From positions 1-64,000 of the forward strand of contig NZ_FNHH01000015.1 of assembly GCF_900103545.1 (NCBI RefSeq): a stretch of DNA of 64,000 nt, read 5' to 3'. The notes under the pieces are model-generated. The model was given only the letters and a program-made list of their open reading frames with translations. It was not told the DNA's origin and ran no database searches. Below, one piece after another: positions 8,308 to 16,939 of this stretch (its first letter is position 1; the number at the start of each line of letters is the position of its first letter). The position numbers and the translations under genes were made by a program. The stretch is from Daejeonella rubra. Its GTDB lineage: Bacteria > Bacteroidota > Bacteroidia > Sphingobacteriales > Sphingobacteriaceae.

Positions 8308-9888
8308 TCACTCCGAATACCCCTGCCCATAAAGCGTTTTCCCGCTTCTGGTACCTAAATGTTTTTCGTTTTCAACCACTAACTCACCATTGACAACTAC
8401 ATATTTAAATCCTTTGGAGTAAGCATGTGGTTTTTGAAAGGTAGCCATGTCGTTTACTTCTGCTTCACTAAAGATCACTATATCAGCTGCATAATTTGGC
8501 AGCAAGAGTCCTCTGTCACTTAGTCCGAATTTTTGTGCGGCCAATGAGGTCATCCTGCGGATAGCATCCTCCATGGACAGCACTTTCTCATCTCTGACAT
8601 ATTTACCTAAAACCCTGGCATTGGTACCATATCCGCGCGGATGTGGCATTCCACGACCAGGTACAGGAACACCGGCATCGGCGCCAAACATACTGAATGG
8701 ATATTGCATGATATTTTTCACATCCACTTCATTCATGCTGTTATAGACCATTTGTGCACCTCCTTTTTCAACCATATCCATAATGGTTTCAGCTTCAAAT
8801 TTCACTTTTGCCTTTCTTCCCATCAGTTTATTGATCTCAGAGATATTCTTTCCGTTAAAAGAGGTATCGGAAGGATAATTGGCAACTACTGCATAGCTGT
8901 AATTAGGAAATTTATATCCGGCTAACTGCTGCAGCATTTCTTTTTTAATCTGTGCGCGAATTACCGGGTTGTTCAAACGGACCTTCATGCTGTCGTTTCC
9001 ACCAGCAAATGCCCAGTCGGGTAAACGTATACCCAGATTCGTGCTGCTTGCAGTGTATGGATATTGATCGATCGTAACATCCCAACCGTCCATACGGGCT
9101 TGCTTAACCAAGCCTAATGTTATATTTGATTTACCCCAATTTGACTTCCCCCCTATCTTAAAGTGAGAGATCTGTACAGGGATATTTGCTTCCTTACCAA
9201 TATTTATCGCCTCATTAACGGCATCAACAGCATTATTTTCCTCATTTCGGATATGGGAGGCGTAAACACCCTTATATTTTCCGGCTGCTCTAGCCAGTCC
9301 GCTAACCTCTTCCGTTTTGGCGAAAGTCCCGGGGATATAGATCAGACCCGTAGACAAACCAACAGCACCTTGTTTCATAGCTTCTTCTACCAGGCTTTCC
9401 ATCTTTTTTTGCTCCAGATCTGTAGGAGTTCTGTTATCCCGGTTCATGACCTGTGCACGGACGGTATTATGGCCGAAAAGTGTCGCAACATTAATGGAGG
9501 GCCGGATTTTGTTGATCTCCTGGAAAAAGGAGCCTATATTGTCAGCTGACCCTCCGCAATTGCCGGTAATTACAGTCGTAACACCATCAAAAATGTAGTT
9601 ATTAGCTGTAGGAGTCGTTATTATTCCTCCTTCAATATGTCCATGAACATCAATAAATCCGGGGGCTACGATCAAGCCTTTGGCATCAATTGTTTTAGTC
9701 GCCTGAATATCAGTTATATGACCGGCTTTGATGATCTTACCATCTTTTACTGCCAGGTCACCATAGTACCAGGAATTTCCTGTACCATCGATGATTTTAC
9801 CATTTCGGATCAACAGATCAGCTGTGGTTTGACCGCTTACAAACTGGGTACTTAAGAATATTAATGCTGCAGAAAATATTGACTTCAT
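8308..9888 (-). CDS. N-acyl-D-amino-acid deacylase / D-aminoacylase family amidohydrolase
   Basis: Exported 526-aa amidohydrolase with a signal peptide of about 20 residues. Family marks are GFIDVHGHIEGG (metal-binding HxH), VITGNCGG (the conserved metal-site Cys), GAVGLSTGLIYIPG, ASHIRNE and VQISHFKIGGK (metal histidines), and FGADAGVPVPGRGMPHPR (catalytic Asp). Known members hydrolyse N-acyl-D-amino acids or related dipeptides. It leads a run of minus-strand exported hydrolases and lies 38 bp downstream of a serine hydrolase gene, so the two are probably co-transcribed. A role in recycling D-amino-acid-containing peptides is inferred. The exact substrate is not visible. Confidence 0.88.
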   Translation of the reverse strand: MKSIFSAALIFLSTQFVSGQTTADLLIRNGKIIDGTGNSWYYGDLAVKDGKIIKAGHITDIQATKTIDAKGLIVAPGFIDVHGHIEGGIITTPTANNYIFDGVTTVITGNCGGSADNIGSFFQEINKIRPSINVATLFGHNTVRAQVMNRDNRTPTDLEQKKMESLVEEAMKQGAVGLSTGLIYIPGTFAKTEEVSGLARAAGKYKGVYASHIRNEENNAVDAVNEAINIGKEANIPVQISHFKIGGKSNWGKSNITLGLVKQARMDGWDVTIDQYPYTASSTNLGIRLPDWAFAGGNDSMKVRLNNPVIRAQIKKEMLQQLAGYKFPNYSYAVVANYPSDTSFNGKNISEINKLMGRKAKVKFEAETIMDMVEKGGAQMVYNSMNEVDVKNIMQYPFSMFGADAGVPVPGRGMPHPRGYGTNARVLGKYVRDEKVLSMEDAIRRMTSLAAQKFGLSDRGLLLPNYAADIVIFSEAEVNDMATFQKPHAYSKGFKYVVVNGELVVENEKHLGTRSGKTLYGQGYSE

Positions 9889-9926
9889 GTTTAGATATAT
9901 TGTATTGGTAAAATTGGGATTTCGTA

Positions 9927-11198
9927 TTATTTAATAGCCTGATATGTTAAAGCTCTGAATTTTTCAACTACATCATTACGTGAACGTGCCTGCAGCTGAC
10001 GGTAAAATAACATCACAATTTTTTCCTGCGGATCAACCCAGTAGGAAGTAGCAAATGCTCCGCCCCAGCTAAAGGTTCCAACCTGTGCAGGAGTGCGCCC
10101 GCTATTTTTATCTGTAATTATCTGAAATCCTAAGCCGAATTCATCACCACCTAAACTAACATCACCTATCTGGTTGGTAGTCATCATTCTTACAGAATTT
10201 CTGCCCAATAATCTTTTACCATTGTATTCTCCATTATTCAGGAGCATTTGAAGAAAAATGGCGTAATCATAAATTGTAGAACTTAATCCCGCACCGCCTG
10301 AAAAGTAGCTATGCTGAACCAGTGGGTAATTTGAAGCTGCATTACTGTTCAGCATGCCTGTGTTTGCTTTCACTAATTTTCCCTGAGGTGTTTCGGTGTA
10401 TAGATTTACTAAGCGACTGGCTTTGCTTGCCGGGATATTGAAATAGGTATCTTTCATTCCCAATGGTTCAAAGATCCGGGTTCTGAAGAATTCATCAAGG
10501 CTAATGCCTGATATTACTTCAACAAGGCAACCCAACACGTCTGTATTAAGGCCATAGGTGAATTTCTCACCAGGCTGATGCATTAAAGGCAATTCACCTA
10601 ATTTGGTCATTGCAGAAAGAAGAGTCCTGTTTTTAACTCCAAGTCCGGCGGTGATATCGTTCTTTGCATAAATAGCATTTGCTTCTTTTGATCCTATCTG
10701 AGCATAACCTAGTCCGGAGGTATGAGTAAGCAGATCTTTGATAGTTATCTCCCTTGCAGCAGGTACAGTTGTATAAGTTGTATCAGCAGGGTTAAATTTA
10801 ACCAGGACACTTTGCTTTTTGAAGGATGGAATATAGTTTGAAACCGGATCTGTAAGTAATAGTTTACCTTCATCGAACAGCATCATGATGGCAACACTGG
10901 TGATCGCTTTTGTTTGAGATGCGATTCTGAAAATACCTTCCTTCTGTAGAGGGGCTTTTGTATCCAGGTCATTAAATCCTATAGCCTTGTGGTATGCAAC
11001 TTTTCCGTCACGGATGATCAGTGCTGCTGCTCCATTCATATACCCTTTTTCTACCCAATCATTCATTGCAACATCCATGCGCTTTAAATGTTCAGCAGAG
11101 AATCCTGCCGCGTCAGGGCCTGTATTGGTGATGGTCTGGCCAAGTGTTTGTAGGATTGCTGAGCCGAAAAGAATAAAAAGTAAAAGGTATTTCTTCAT
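9927..11198 (-). CDS. Beta-lactamase-fold serine hydrolase (class C / S12-like)
   Basis: Exported 423-aa protein. The frame opens at a TTG (11204), but the ATG at 11198 gives a standard signal peptide (MKKYLLLFILFGSAILQTLGQ). With this start the nucleophile motif SQTK is at residues 94-97 and the second motif is YGLN (TYGLNTDVLG). Near the C-terminus WGGAFATSYW replaces the HTG/KTG triad. Relatives include esterases (EstB), D-aminopeptidases and penicillin-binding-like proteins rather than true resistance enzymes. It sits directly upstream of the D-aminoacylase gene on the same strand. A peptidase or esterase function in the periplasm is inferred. Confidence 0.85.
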   Translation of the reverse strand: MKKYLLLFILFGSAILQTLGQTITNTGPDAAGFSAEHLKRMDVAMNDWVEKGYMNGAAALIIRDGKVAYHKAIGFNDLDTKAPLQKEGIFRIASQTKAITSVAIMMLFDEGKLLLTDPVSNYIPSFKKQSVLVKFNPADTTYTTVPAAREITIKDLLTHTSGLGYAQIGSKEANAIYAKNDITAGLGVKNRTLLSAMTKLGELPLMHQPGEKFTYGLNTDVLGCLVEVISGISLDEFFRTRIFEPLGMKDTYFNIPASKASRLVNLYTETPQGKLVKANTGMLNSNAASNYPLVQHSYFSGGAGLSSTIYDYAIFLQMLLNNGEYNGKRLLGRNSVRMMTTNQIGDVSLGGDEFGLGFQIITDKNSGRTPAQVGTFSWGGAFATSYWVDPQEKIVMLFYRQLQARSRNDVVEKFRALTYQAIK

Positions 11199-11306
11199 GA
11201 TCAAGAATTTTAGTTAAGCTATAAATATAGGAATACTTGATCACTAAGATAATTTTCTCCATTTAAGATTTTATAAAAATTTATTGAAAGCGTAAAGGAT
11301 TGAAGC

Positions 11307-12260
11307 TTATTGAGGGCCAGCTTGTCCTGGTACAACAGAACGCACCTCTGCAGCCGGAATCAGGGCAGTAGAGTATTGATACGGAGGAAGCCAGTTTGAA
11401 ACTACTGAGGTTATTTGATTTGCTCCAGAATTAATATAAACATTGGTTGAAACTCCGCTGATCACCCCCGGACTTGTATTGAAATCTGTATAAATAGGAA
11501 TATTCTGACCTTCGAAATAGTTATTGTCAGTTCTTACCGTTCCACTTCTGGTTACACCGATCGTATAACCGCTGCCATTTAAAAAGTAGTTATTGAAAAT
11601 ATGCATAAAGCCAAATCGTATACTGGGCTGTCTTTCAGATATATTATATAAATAATTGCCATGCATGGTCACGTTAAGATGCCCTATATCAGTGATTTGC
11701 TGATCTCCGCTTCCAACAAGCAGTGCAGTATGAGCATCATGGAAAATGTTGTTAGAGATAGTAACATAATCTGACCTGTCTGTTATCTCCATCAACTCGT
11801 CGTAATAGTCCCATCCATGATCTCTGTCCTGCCATAATTCATTATGATCAATCCATATATGATGACTTTCCTGTTTGATCGTGATACAATCCGCACCCAC
11901 GACTTTATTTATTCTGAGGTTTTTAATGATTACATTTCCTACTCCATAAATTGATAGTCCTACTCCATTTAGTGTTGCACCGTTCATTCCTATAATGGTC
12001 TTATTAGAGCTAATAATGACCATACCTGTATCGGTAAAATTTCCGGAAACCTGAATGATAAGCGGATCCGGTGATTTGGCATTATATCTAAAATCATCAA
12101 GATTCGTTACCGTAACTGTTTCGCCTCCAAAACCACCGGTTGTAGTTCCATTGACCATAGCATAGCCAATGGGAAAAGTCTCCGGACTAACTTTCTTACT
12201 TGGGCTGGGATTGTTGCTTTTACATCCCAGAATGATCAGGAATAATAAGTATTTTTTCAT
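11307..12260 (-). CDS. Pectate lyase family 1 (PL1) lipoprotein
   Basis: Polysaccharide lyase with a right-handed beta-helix, expected to cleave polygalacturonate by beta-elimination. I use the ATG at 12260 because the earlier in-frame start (12278) is TTG and only from 12260 does the protein begin with a lipoprotein signal (MKKYLLFLIILGC, lipid-bearing Cys13). Family marks are HHIWIDHNELWQD (vWiDH motif) and ERQPSIRFGFMHIFNNYF, whose RxPxxR carries the catalytic arginine. Length is 317 aa, normal for a single-domain PL1. No SusC/SusD pair or other pectin genes lie beside it, so it is a stand-alone lyase here. Confidence 0.88.
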   Translation of the reverse strand: MKKYLLFLIILGCKSNNPSPSKKVSPETFPIGYAMVNGTTTGGFGGETVTVTNLDDFRYNAKSPDPLIIQVSGNFTDTGMVIISSNKTIIGMNGATLNGVGLSIYGVGNVIIKNLRINKVVGADCITIKQESHHIWIDHNELWQDRDHGWDYYDELMEITDRSDYVTISNNIFHDAHTALLVGSGDQQITDIGHLNVTMHGNYLYNISERQPSIRFGFMHIFNNYFLNGSGYTIGVTRSGTVRTDNNYFEGQNIPIYTDFNTSPGVISGVSTNVYINSGANQITSVVSNWLPPYQYSTALIPAAEVRSVVPGQAGPQ

Positions 12261-12396
12261 GATTATAACTTTGCTCAAGTTATTAAAATCATGAGTTTAA
12301 AGTGCTAAAAGGACTGCACAGTTTGAGTACAATTTCGGTTTACAATGCAAGATGAATTTTATGTTTTGTGAGGAAAATTTGGCTTGTGCACTTGTA

Positions 12397-13896
12397 TTAT
12401 TTAACCCTGATAAATTCTGTTACCGGATCCCCAAAAGGCCGTGTACTTATACGGTCGATATCTCCCTTATCATTAGTTAAAAAGCTGATCCGCAGATCCG
12501 GGAAGCCATCGCCTTCATCCATAGTTATAAACTGGTCGTAATGCCAGTGATGCAGCATTTTGTTCAAACTTCTGTACTGAATCTGTAATGTATTTTTCTC
12601 AAGGCTGATCATGATCTTTCCATAGACCGGATGATTATAAGTGCCTGTATATGCAGATGCCTGATGGGAAGGAAAAGTATTTTTAATCTGTGAGGCATTT
12701 ATTTCATCCACATTTTTTTTATTCCTTTCTACAGTTTCCAGATAGTCTTTTCTGTAGCGCCCGCTCCAGTCGGTAATTTCTCTGTCCTTTAAAATATCGA
12801 TTATAGGGAGGTTCATTACTGACCTGAGTGATCCGGCAGGCATAAAGTTGTGTACGATAAACAGGGCTATACTATCTTTCGGAAGATAAGTCAGATTGGA
12901 ATAAAAACCATCGATAGAACCGGTATGGCTGATCATTTTTGTTCCCTTATAGGTTTGAAGGATCCGACCAAGTGCATAGATAGAGTTAGATAACTCGTCA
13001 TAACGACCCCTTTTATCCGCTATTGCATTCGGAATCATAGTTTCTGCAATGGCTTCGGCTGCAAGTACCTGCTTGCCATTAAATTTACCGCCATTAACCT
13101 GTGTGATCAACCATTTGCTCATGTCTGTCATGCTGGAATAGATGTTTCCGGCAGGAGCCAGTGATTCTGATTGTGAAACGAAAGTCCTCGGCTTTATTTT
13201 ATTGCTGTTCTCAGCTTCAAAGTATGAAAATGAGTGATTTTTTGGCTTTTCTCCAAGTCCTGTAAATCCACTCGCATTCATCCCCAAAGGCTTAAAAATA
13301 CGTTCTGAAACATTTTCTTCCCAGCTTTTATTGGTTACTGCTTCAATAGCGACACCTGCACTGGTATACATGATATTATTATAAATATATCCTTCTCGAA
13401 ATCCTAAACTTGGTTTCATGTAGGCAACCTTCCCAATTAGTTCGGGCCTTTTGAAGGAAGCATTCACCCAGATCCCATCGTATGCCGGAAGTCCGGTGCG
13501 ATGGCTTAGCATATCCCTGAGTGTTACCTTGTAATTTAATTCAGGATTAAAAAAATTAAGATCAGGTAAATATCGCCTGGCGGGTATATCAAGGTCTAAT
13601 TTGCCTTCAAATGCTAACTGAGCAGCTAAAGTTGAAGTAAATAATTTACTGTTGGATGCGATGGGAAACAGGGTGCTGCTGCTCACCGGAATTTTATTTT
13701 CCAGATCACTGAAGCCATACCCTTTGCTATAAATTACCTGGTCTTTACGAACGATCACCAGTGCCAAACCAGGGATATCCCATTCTGATAACAGGCCGTT
13801 TGCGTAACTGTCAATTTGCAGAAATTTTTCCTGATCAGTCTTGCTCTGTGCAGAAACCAGTAAAGGGAATAAGAATATAAAAATTAACTTCTTCAT
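12397..13896 (-). CDS. Beta-lactamase-fold serine hydrolase with C-terminal DUF3471-like domain
   Basis: Exported 499-aa protein with a signal peptide ending after about residue 16 (VSA-Q). The catalytic domain has SNSK at 81-84, YNN in IYNNIMYT, and HTG in ISHTGSIDGFYSN, so all three class C motifs are intact. The last ~100 residues, from HQASAYTGTYNHPVYG, match the lipocalin-like beta domain (DUF3471) common in Bacteroidota S12 hydrolases. It is distinct from the other serine hydrolase at 9.9-11.2 kb in length and C-terminal domain. It follows the DUF885 gene by 24 bp, so an operon is likely. Likely a peptidase or esterase of the periplasm. Confidence 0.87.
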   Translation of the reverse strand: MKKLIFIFLFPLLVSAQSKTDQEKFLQIDSYANGLLSEWDIPGLALVIVRKDQVIYSKGYGFSDLENKIPVSSSTLFPIASNSKLFTSTLAAQLAFEGKLDLDIPARRYLPDLNFFNPELNYKVTLRDMLSHRTGLPAYDGIWVNASFKRPELIGKVAYMKPSLGFREGYIYNNIMYTSAGVAIEAVTNKSWEENVSERIFKPLGMNASGFTGLGEKPKNHSFSYFEAENSNKIKPRTFVSQSESLAPAGNIYSSMTDMSKWLITQVNGGKFNGKQVLAAEAIAETMIPNAIADKRGRYDELSNSIYALGRILQTYKGTKMISHTGSIDGFYSNLTYLPKDSIALFIVHNFMPAGSLRSVMNLPIIDILKDREITDWSGRYRKDYLETVERNKKNVDEINASQIKNTFPSHQASAYTGTYNHPVYGKIMISLEKNTLQIQYRSLNKMLHHWHYDQFITMDEGDGFPDLRISFLTNDKGDIDRISTRPFGDPVTEFIRVK

Positions 13897-13920
13897 TGTA
13901 TTTGTTATGGTTTATGGCAA

Positions 13921-15225
13921 TTATTTGATCAGTAGTTCTTCCGGCAAAACCGGGTTACTCAGCAATTTCCCGAATACCTCCCAGCGTTTTTTAGTGTCTG
14001 TTCCCTTTGCCTCAACATATTTCCTGACAAGATCTTGTCCGTAATTATAATTGATCACGTAGCTCCTGTATTTTTTTATAAAGCTGATCGATTTAAGGGC
14101 TGTTTCTTCGTTGTAAAGGCAATATTTGATCAGCCATTCAAGGGCCTGCTTATCAGTCATAGTTTTATTGACAATGCCTCTCGCAGCTTCATTTCTGGCA
14201 TAGTTCAGCTTTCCCCTTATGGCTAAAGCTTCAAAATAAATATCAATGAAAGTTGTATCAAGTCCGGCCAATGGGAGCAGTATGTCTTTTGCAAACCTGA
14301 TCTTACTGTCGCCGGGAAATGCAAGGTCAATGCCATAATTAGCACTGCCTTCAGCAATGAAAGACTGCGGACTAAATAAAGGATATAGCGAAATTTCAAC
14401 CCAGCCTTTGTCGCGGTAAAGATTCTTTTCCAGCAGCATATTATAAACGTGATGCCCCGGATAACTTTCATGGCTGCCTACATCAATTGCTCTTTCGATA
14501 AAGATCCGTGTATCGGTATTGATCTGGATCACACTGGTATAATTACCTTTATACCAATTATAACCGCTCCAGGGCTTATCCTTTACATATTCTATGCTGA
14601 ATTTTTCAGTTTCAGGGAGATCATAATAGGCTTTGGTGCTTTTTCTTGCTTCTGCTATGGTTCGTTTAAAAATAGTATCCAGTTTATTTTCAGGAATAAT
14701 GAATTGGTTAGCCAGATTCTGGAATCTATCCTGAACACTTCCTTTACCTGGCAATAGTTTTTCAAGAGTGTCGAGCAAAAGTTTATAATGTTCTTCGGGA
14801 TAAGCAGGTGCAGATATACCGAACAGATCTTCGGATTCTTCATCAAAAGTTTTGAATTCGCCTGAATAGATCCGGATACGCCTGTCGAAAGCTAAAAGCT
14901 GCTGTGACATCCATCTGGCTCTGACCTTACTGGTATCACTAAGTTTTTCTGAAATATTTCCCAGGCTAACTCTTAGTTCTGAAACCTGATTGAGGAGACT
15001 GTCTTTTGGAAAGATTTCTGATTTGGAAATTGCAGGTTTTAGTGAATCGGGACCATAATAAGCATCCACGAAATCAGCATCATATTGGCCGATGCTTAAA
15101 CCAAGACGAACATAGTCTTCTGCCAGAGCATTGAGTAAATGATCTTCAGTTTTATGTTGCTTTTCAGCACAGGATAATAAGAACAGGAGGGTAATGAATA
15201 GTAAGGCACTATTGATTTTTTGCAT
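13921..15225 (-). CDS. DUF885 family lipoprotein
   Basis: 434-aa protein beginning with a lipoprotein signal (LFITLLFLLSCAEK, lipobox LLSC). The region IDVGSHESYPGHHVYNML carries the conserved HE...PGHH motif of DUF885. That motif resembles metallopeptidase zinc sites, and the family is thought to be metallohydrolases. Experimental function is not established for this member. It sits upstream of and close to the DUF3471-type serine hydrolase, within the exported-hydrolase run. I infer a periplasmic peptidase-like role, with moderate certainty on family and low on substrate. Confidence 0.75.
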   Translation of the reverse strand: MQKINSALLFITLLFLLSCAEKQHKTEDHLLNALAEDYVRLGLSIGQYDADFVDAYYGPDSLKPAISKSEIFPKDSLLNQVSELRVSLGNISEKLSDTSKVRARWMSQQLLAFDRRIRIYSGEFKTFDEESEDLFGISAPAYPEEHYKLLLDTLEKLLPGKGSVQDRFQNLANQFIIPENKLDTIFKRTIAEARKSTKAYYDLPETEKFSIEYVKDKPWSGYNWYKGNYTSVIQINTDTRIFIERAIDVGSHESYPGHHVYNMLLEKNLYRDKGWVEISLYPLFSPQSFIAEGSANYGIDLAFPGDSKIRFAKDILLPLAGLDTTFIDIYFEALAIRGKLNYARNEAARGIVNKTMTDKQALEWLIKYCLYNEETALKSISFIKKYRSYVINYNYGQDLVRKYVEAKGTDTKKRWEVFGKLLSNPVLPEELLIK

Positions 15226-15290
15226 AAACCATATTTTTAGATGAAGGATGGTCTTCCCGGATGCAAATTAGTAAAATTCTTTACCCCTTA

Positions 15291-16436
15291 TTAAAACGAC
15301 TCTCCTAAACTTAAATAAAATCCACTTTGTCTTTTTTCTCCCGGATTTTTTTCACCTATTCCGTAATCCATCCGGACACTTAAGCCTCTTTCAATATCGA
15401 AGAAGTAACGAAATCCACCACCCAGGTTTGGTTTGAAATCTTTCAGACTAAAATCTCTCCGGGTGAAAACAGTCCCAGTTCCCACAAAACCAACAATTCC
15501 GAAGCGCGGATGGAACCTTAAACGTATTTCAGATTGCAGGGCCAATAAATTCTCATCGCGGTAACGTCCTGCATAATAACCTCTCATCATTTCATCACTT
15601 CCAAGCTGGGGCAACAGATAAAAAGGAGTGTTTTCGCCATTCAGCGATTGATAATTCGCATTCAGGGCAAATGTTGCTTTTTTGCTGATCCCATGAAAAT
15701 TTCGCAGGTCTATTTTAAAAAGGCTGCCACTAAAATTGTCGCCCCCGAAAATATCAGGTGCGTAGGAGTAGTTCATTCGTGCAAAAGTACCTTTGGTGGT
15801 ATAGGTATTGGAGTTTCTACTGTCAATGATCTGAGTGAATCCGATAAATAAAACTTTTCCGCCGTCCTTGTCAAAAATGGCAGGGTCTGTACTGAAAATT
15901 CCGCCTGTGGTCTTATCGCTGAAACGATAACTTTCAAAAGCAATATTTAAACCGGTGTATCGTGTTTTTCCAAATCGTTTTTCAATCCCGCCATTCAGCT
16001 TAAATAGTTTCTGAGTAATGGGGTCTTCATTTGACTCTAAAGTTGAATTGCCGATGCCGTAAAAGTTGAATGGAAAATTCTTATAGCGGACTTCACCGGT
16101 ATAATGATATTTATTTTGAGGCGACCAGATATCTGATTTTAGCTGAAAATTTGTTTGTTTTTTGGTCGTAAAAGTGGCAACACCAGTAATTCTTGACGTG
16201 CGGGTAAGGGTATCTTTACGGTCTGTATAAAAAGAATATAGACTTAAAGCGCCTATCTCTGCGCCGGTTTCCTGTGAGTATCCAAGTACCGGAAGCGGAA
16301 GAAAACTATTGGAACGGCCGGTGTCGGCATCACTGGAGAAAAGTTTTTTAATAAGCTTCATTTGACCGAAGCCATTGGTGCTGAGCAGTAGAAGTAAGGT
16401 TAATACCGGAAGTTTTTTTAGCAGATATTTATTCAT
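15291..16436 (-). CDS. BamA/TamA-like (Omp85) outer-membrane beta-barrel protein
   Basis: The open frame runs up to 16610, but the first 58 codons look like non-coding DNA, whereas the ATG at 16436 starts a clean signal peptide (MNKYLLKKLPVLTLLLLLSTNGFGQ). The mature ~357 residues contain alternating amphipathic strands, an FxGTGTVF-like segment (GIVGFVGTGTVFTRRD), and a C-terminal Phe (SLGESF), as expected for a D15/surface-antigen barrel. No POTRA repeats precede the barrel, so this is the short barrel-only type found widely in Bacteroidota. Function is unknown; insertion or transport roles are only inferred from the fold. Confidence 0.75.
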   Translation of the reverse strand: MNKYLLKKLPVLTLLLLLSTNGFGQMKLIKKLFSSDADTGRSNSFLPLPVLGYSQETGAEIGALSLYSFYTDRKDTLTRTSRITGVATFTTKKQTNFQLKSDIWSPQNKYHYTGEVRYKNFPFNFYGIGNSTLESNEDPITQKLFKLNGGIEKRFGKTRYTGLNIAFESYRFSDKTTGGIFSTDPAIFDKDGGKVLFIGFTQIIDSRNSNTYTTKGTFARMNYSYAPDIFGGDNFSGSLFKIDLRNFHGISKKATFALNANYQSLNGENTPFYLLPQLGSDEMMRGYYAGRYRDENLLALQSEIRLRFHPRFGIVGFVGTGTVFTRRDFSLKDFKPNLGGGFRYFFDIERGLSVRMDYGIGEKNPGEKRQSGFYLSLGESF

Positions 16437-16939
16437 AAAGGCCGCTAAGTTAAATATAGTTTGAATAGGATTGGATCTTAAGTAAAATTGCCATTGGGAA
16501 ATCGCTCTAATCACCACCTTAAAATCCCGTAATCCCTGTGGGCAGACAGGGTGAGGCAATGTTCGTATTTGCTTATCAGCAAACGCATAGTAAACCCATA
16601 GGAAACCCACACTAAACGCGGACTAAACGCGGACAAGTCTGCGTTTTCCCTGTGTTTCTTTCGGGTTTAATTTGTGTTAATATAGAAACAGGTAATAAAC
16701 ATTTCAGGAGCTGGTAAGAAGCGGTGAGGAATGAAGCCTGAAACATCAATATTGAATAGAAACGAATTTTGAATATGGAGGGAGGAGGAGGGTCGAGCCC
16801 ACTATAATAATGGATTGCTGTGTGAATAAAGAGATTCCAGTCTCCGAACCGGAATCTCCTCAACAGTTAAATACTGATTTGTCATCGTGGCGGATGCCAC
16901 GACTTAATACTCGAAAAAAGGCAGGCATTTTTAAGATTA
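16437..16939. other. 503-bp gene-free region with imperfect palindrome and hairpins
   Basis: No credible gene is present: the short frames here have no family features or good start. It contains an 11-bp tandem repeat ACTAAACGCGG (16611-16621 and 16622-16632). It also has an imperfect inverted repeat of 32-nt arms (16592-16623 against 16637-16668, 23 of 32 matching), an exact 8-bp dyad GAGATTCC/GGAATCTC (16831-16838, 16851-16858), and a tight hairpin CGTGGC-GGAT-GCCACG (16886-16901). The last may act in termination or mRNA stability of the M28 gene, which ends at 16940. Promoter elements for the barrel gene should also lie here but are not obvious. Confidence 0.6.

Noticed and set aside
9163..9549. 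128-aa plus-strand open frame inside the D-aminoacylase gene
   Set aside because: Antisense shadow of a gene with intact catalytic motifs; no ribosome site or family resemblance.
14449..14757. 102-aa plus-strand open frame in the DUF885 gene
   Set aside because: Antisense to a gene with the HE...PGHH motif. No independent support.
16437..16610. N-terminal extension of the barrel protein
   Set aside because: The extra 58 residues lack a signal and read like non-coding sequence, and the internal ATG at 16436 begins a perfect signal peptide.
16612..16863. 83-aa minus-strand open frame upstream of the barrel gene
   Set aside because: It spans the palindromic repeat, shows no family motif and has unusual composition. 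Considered non-coding.
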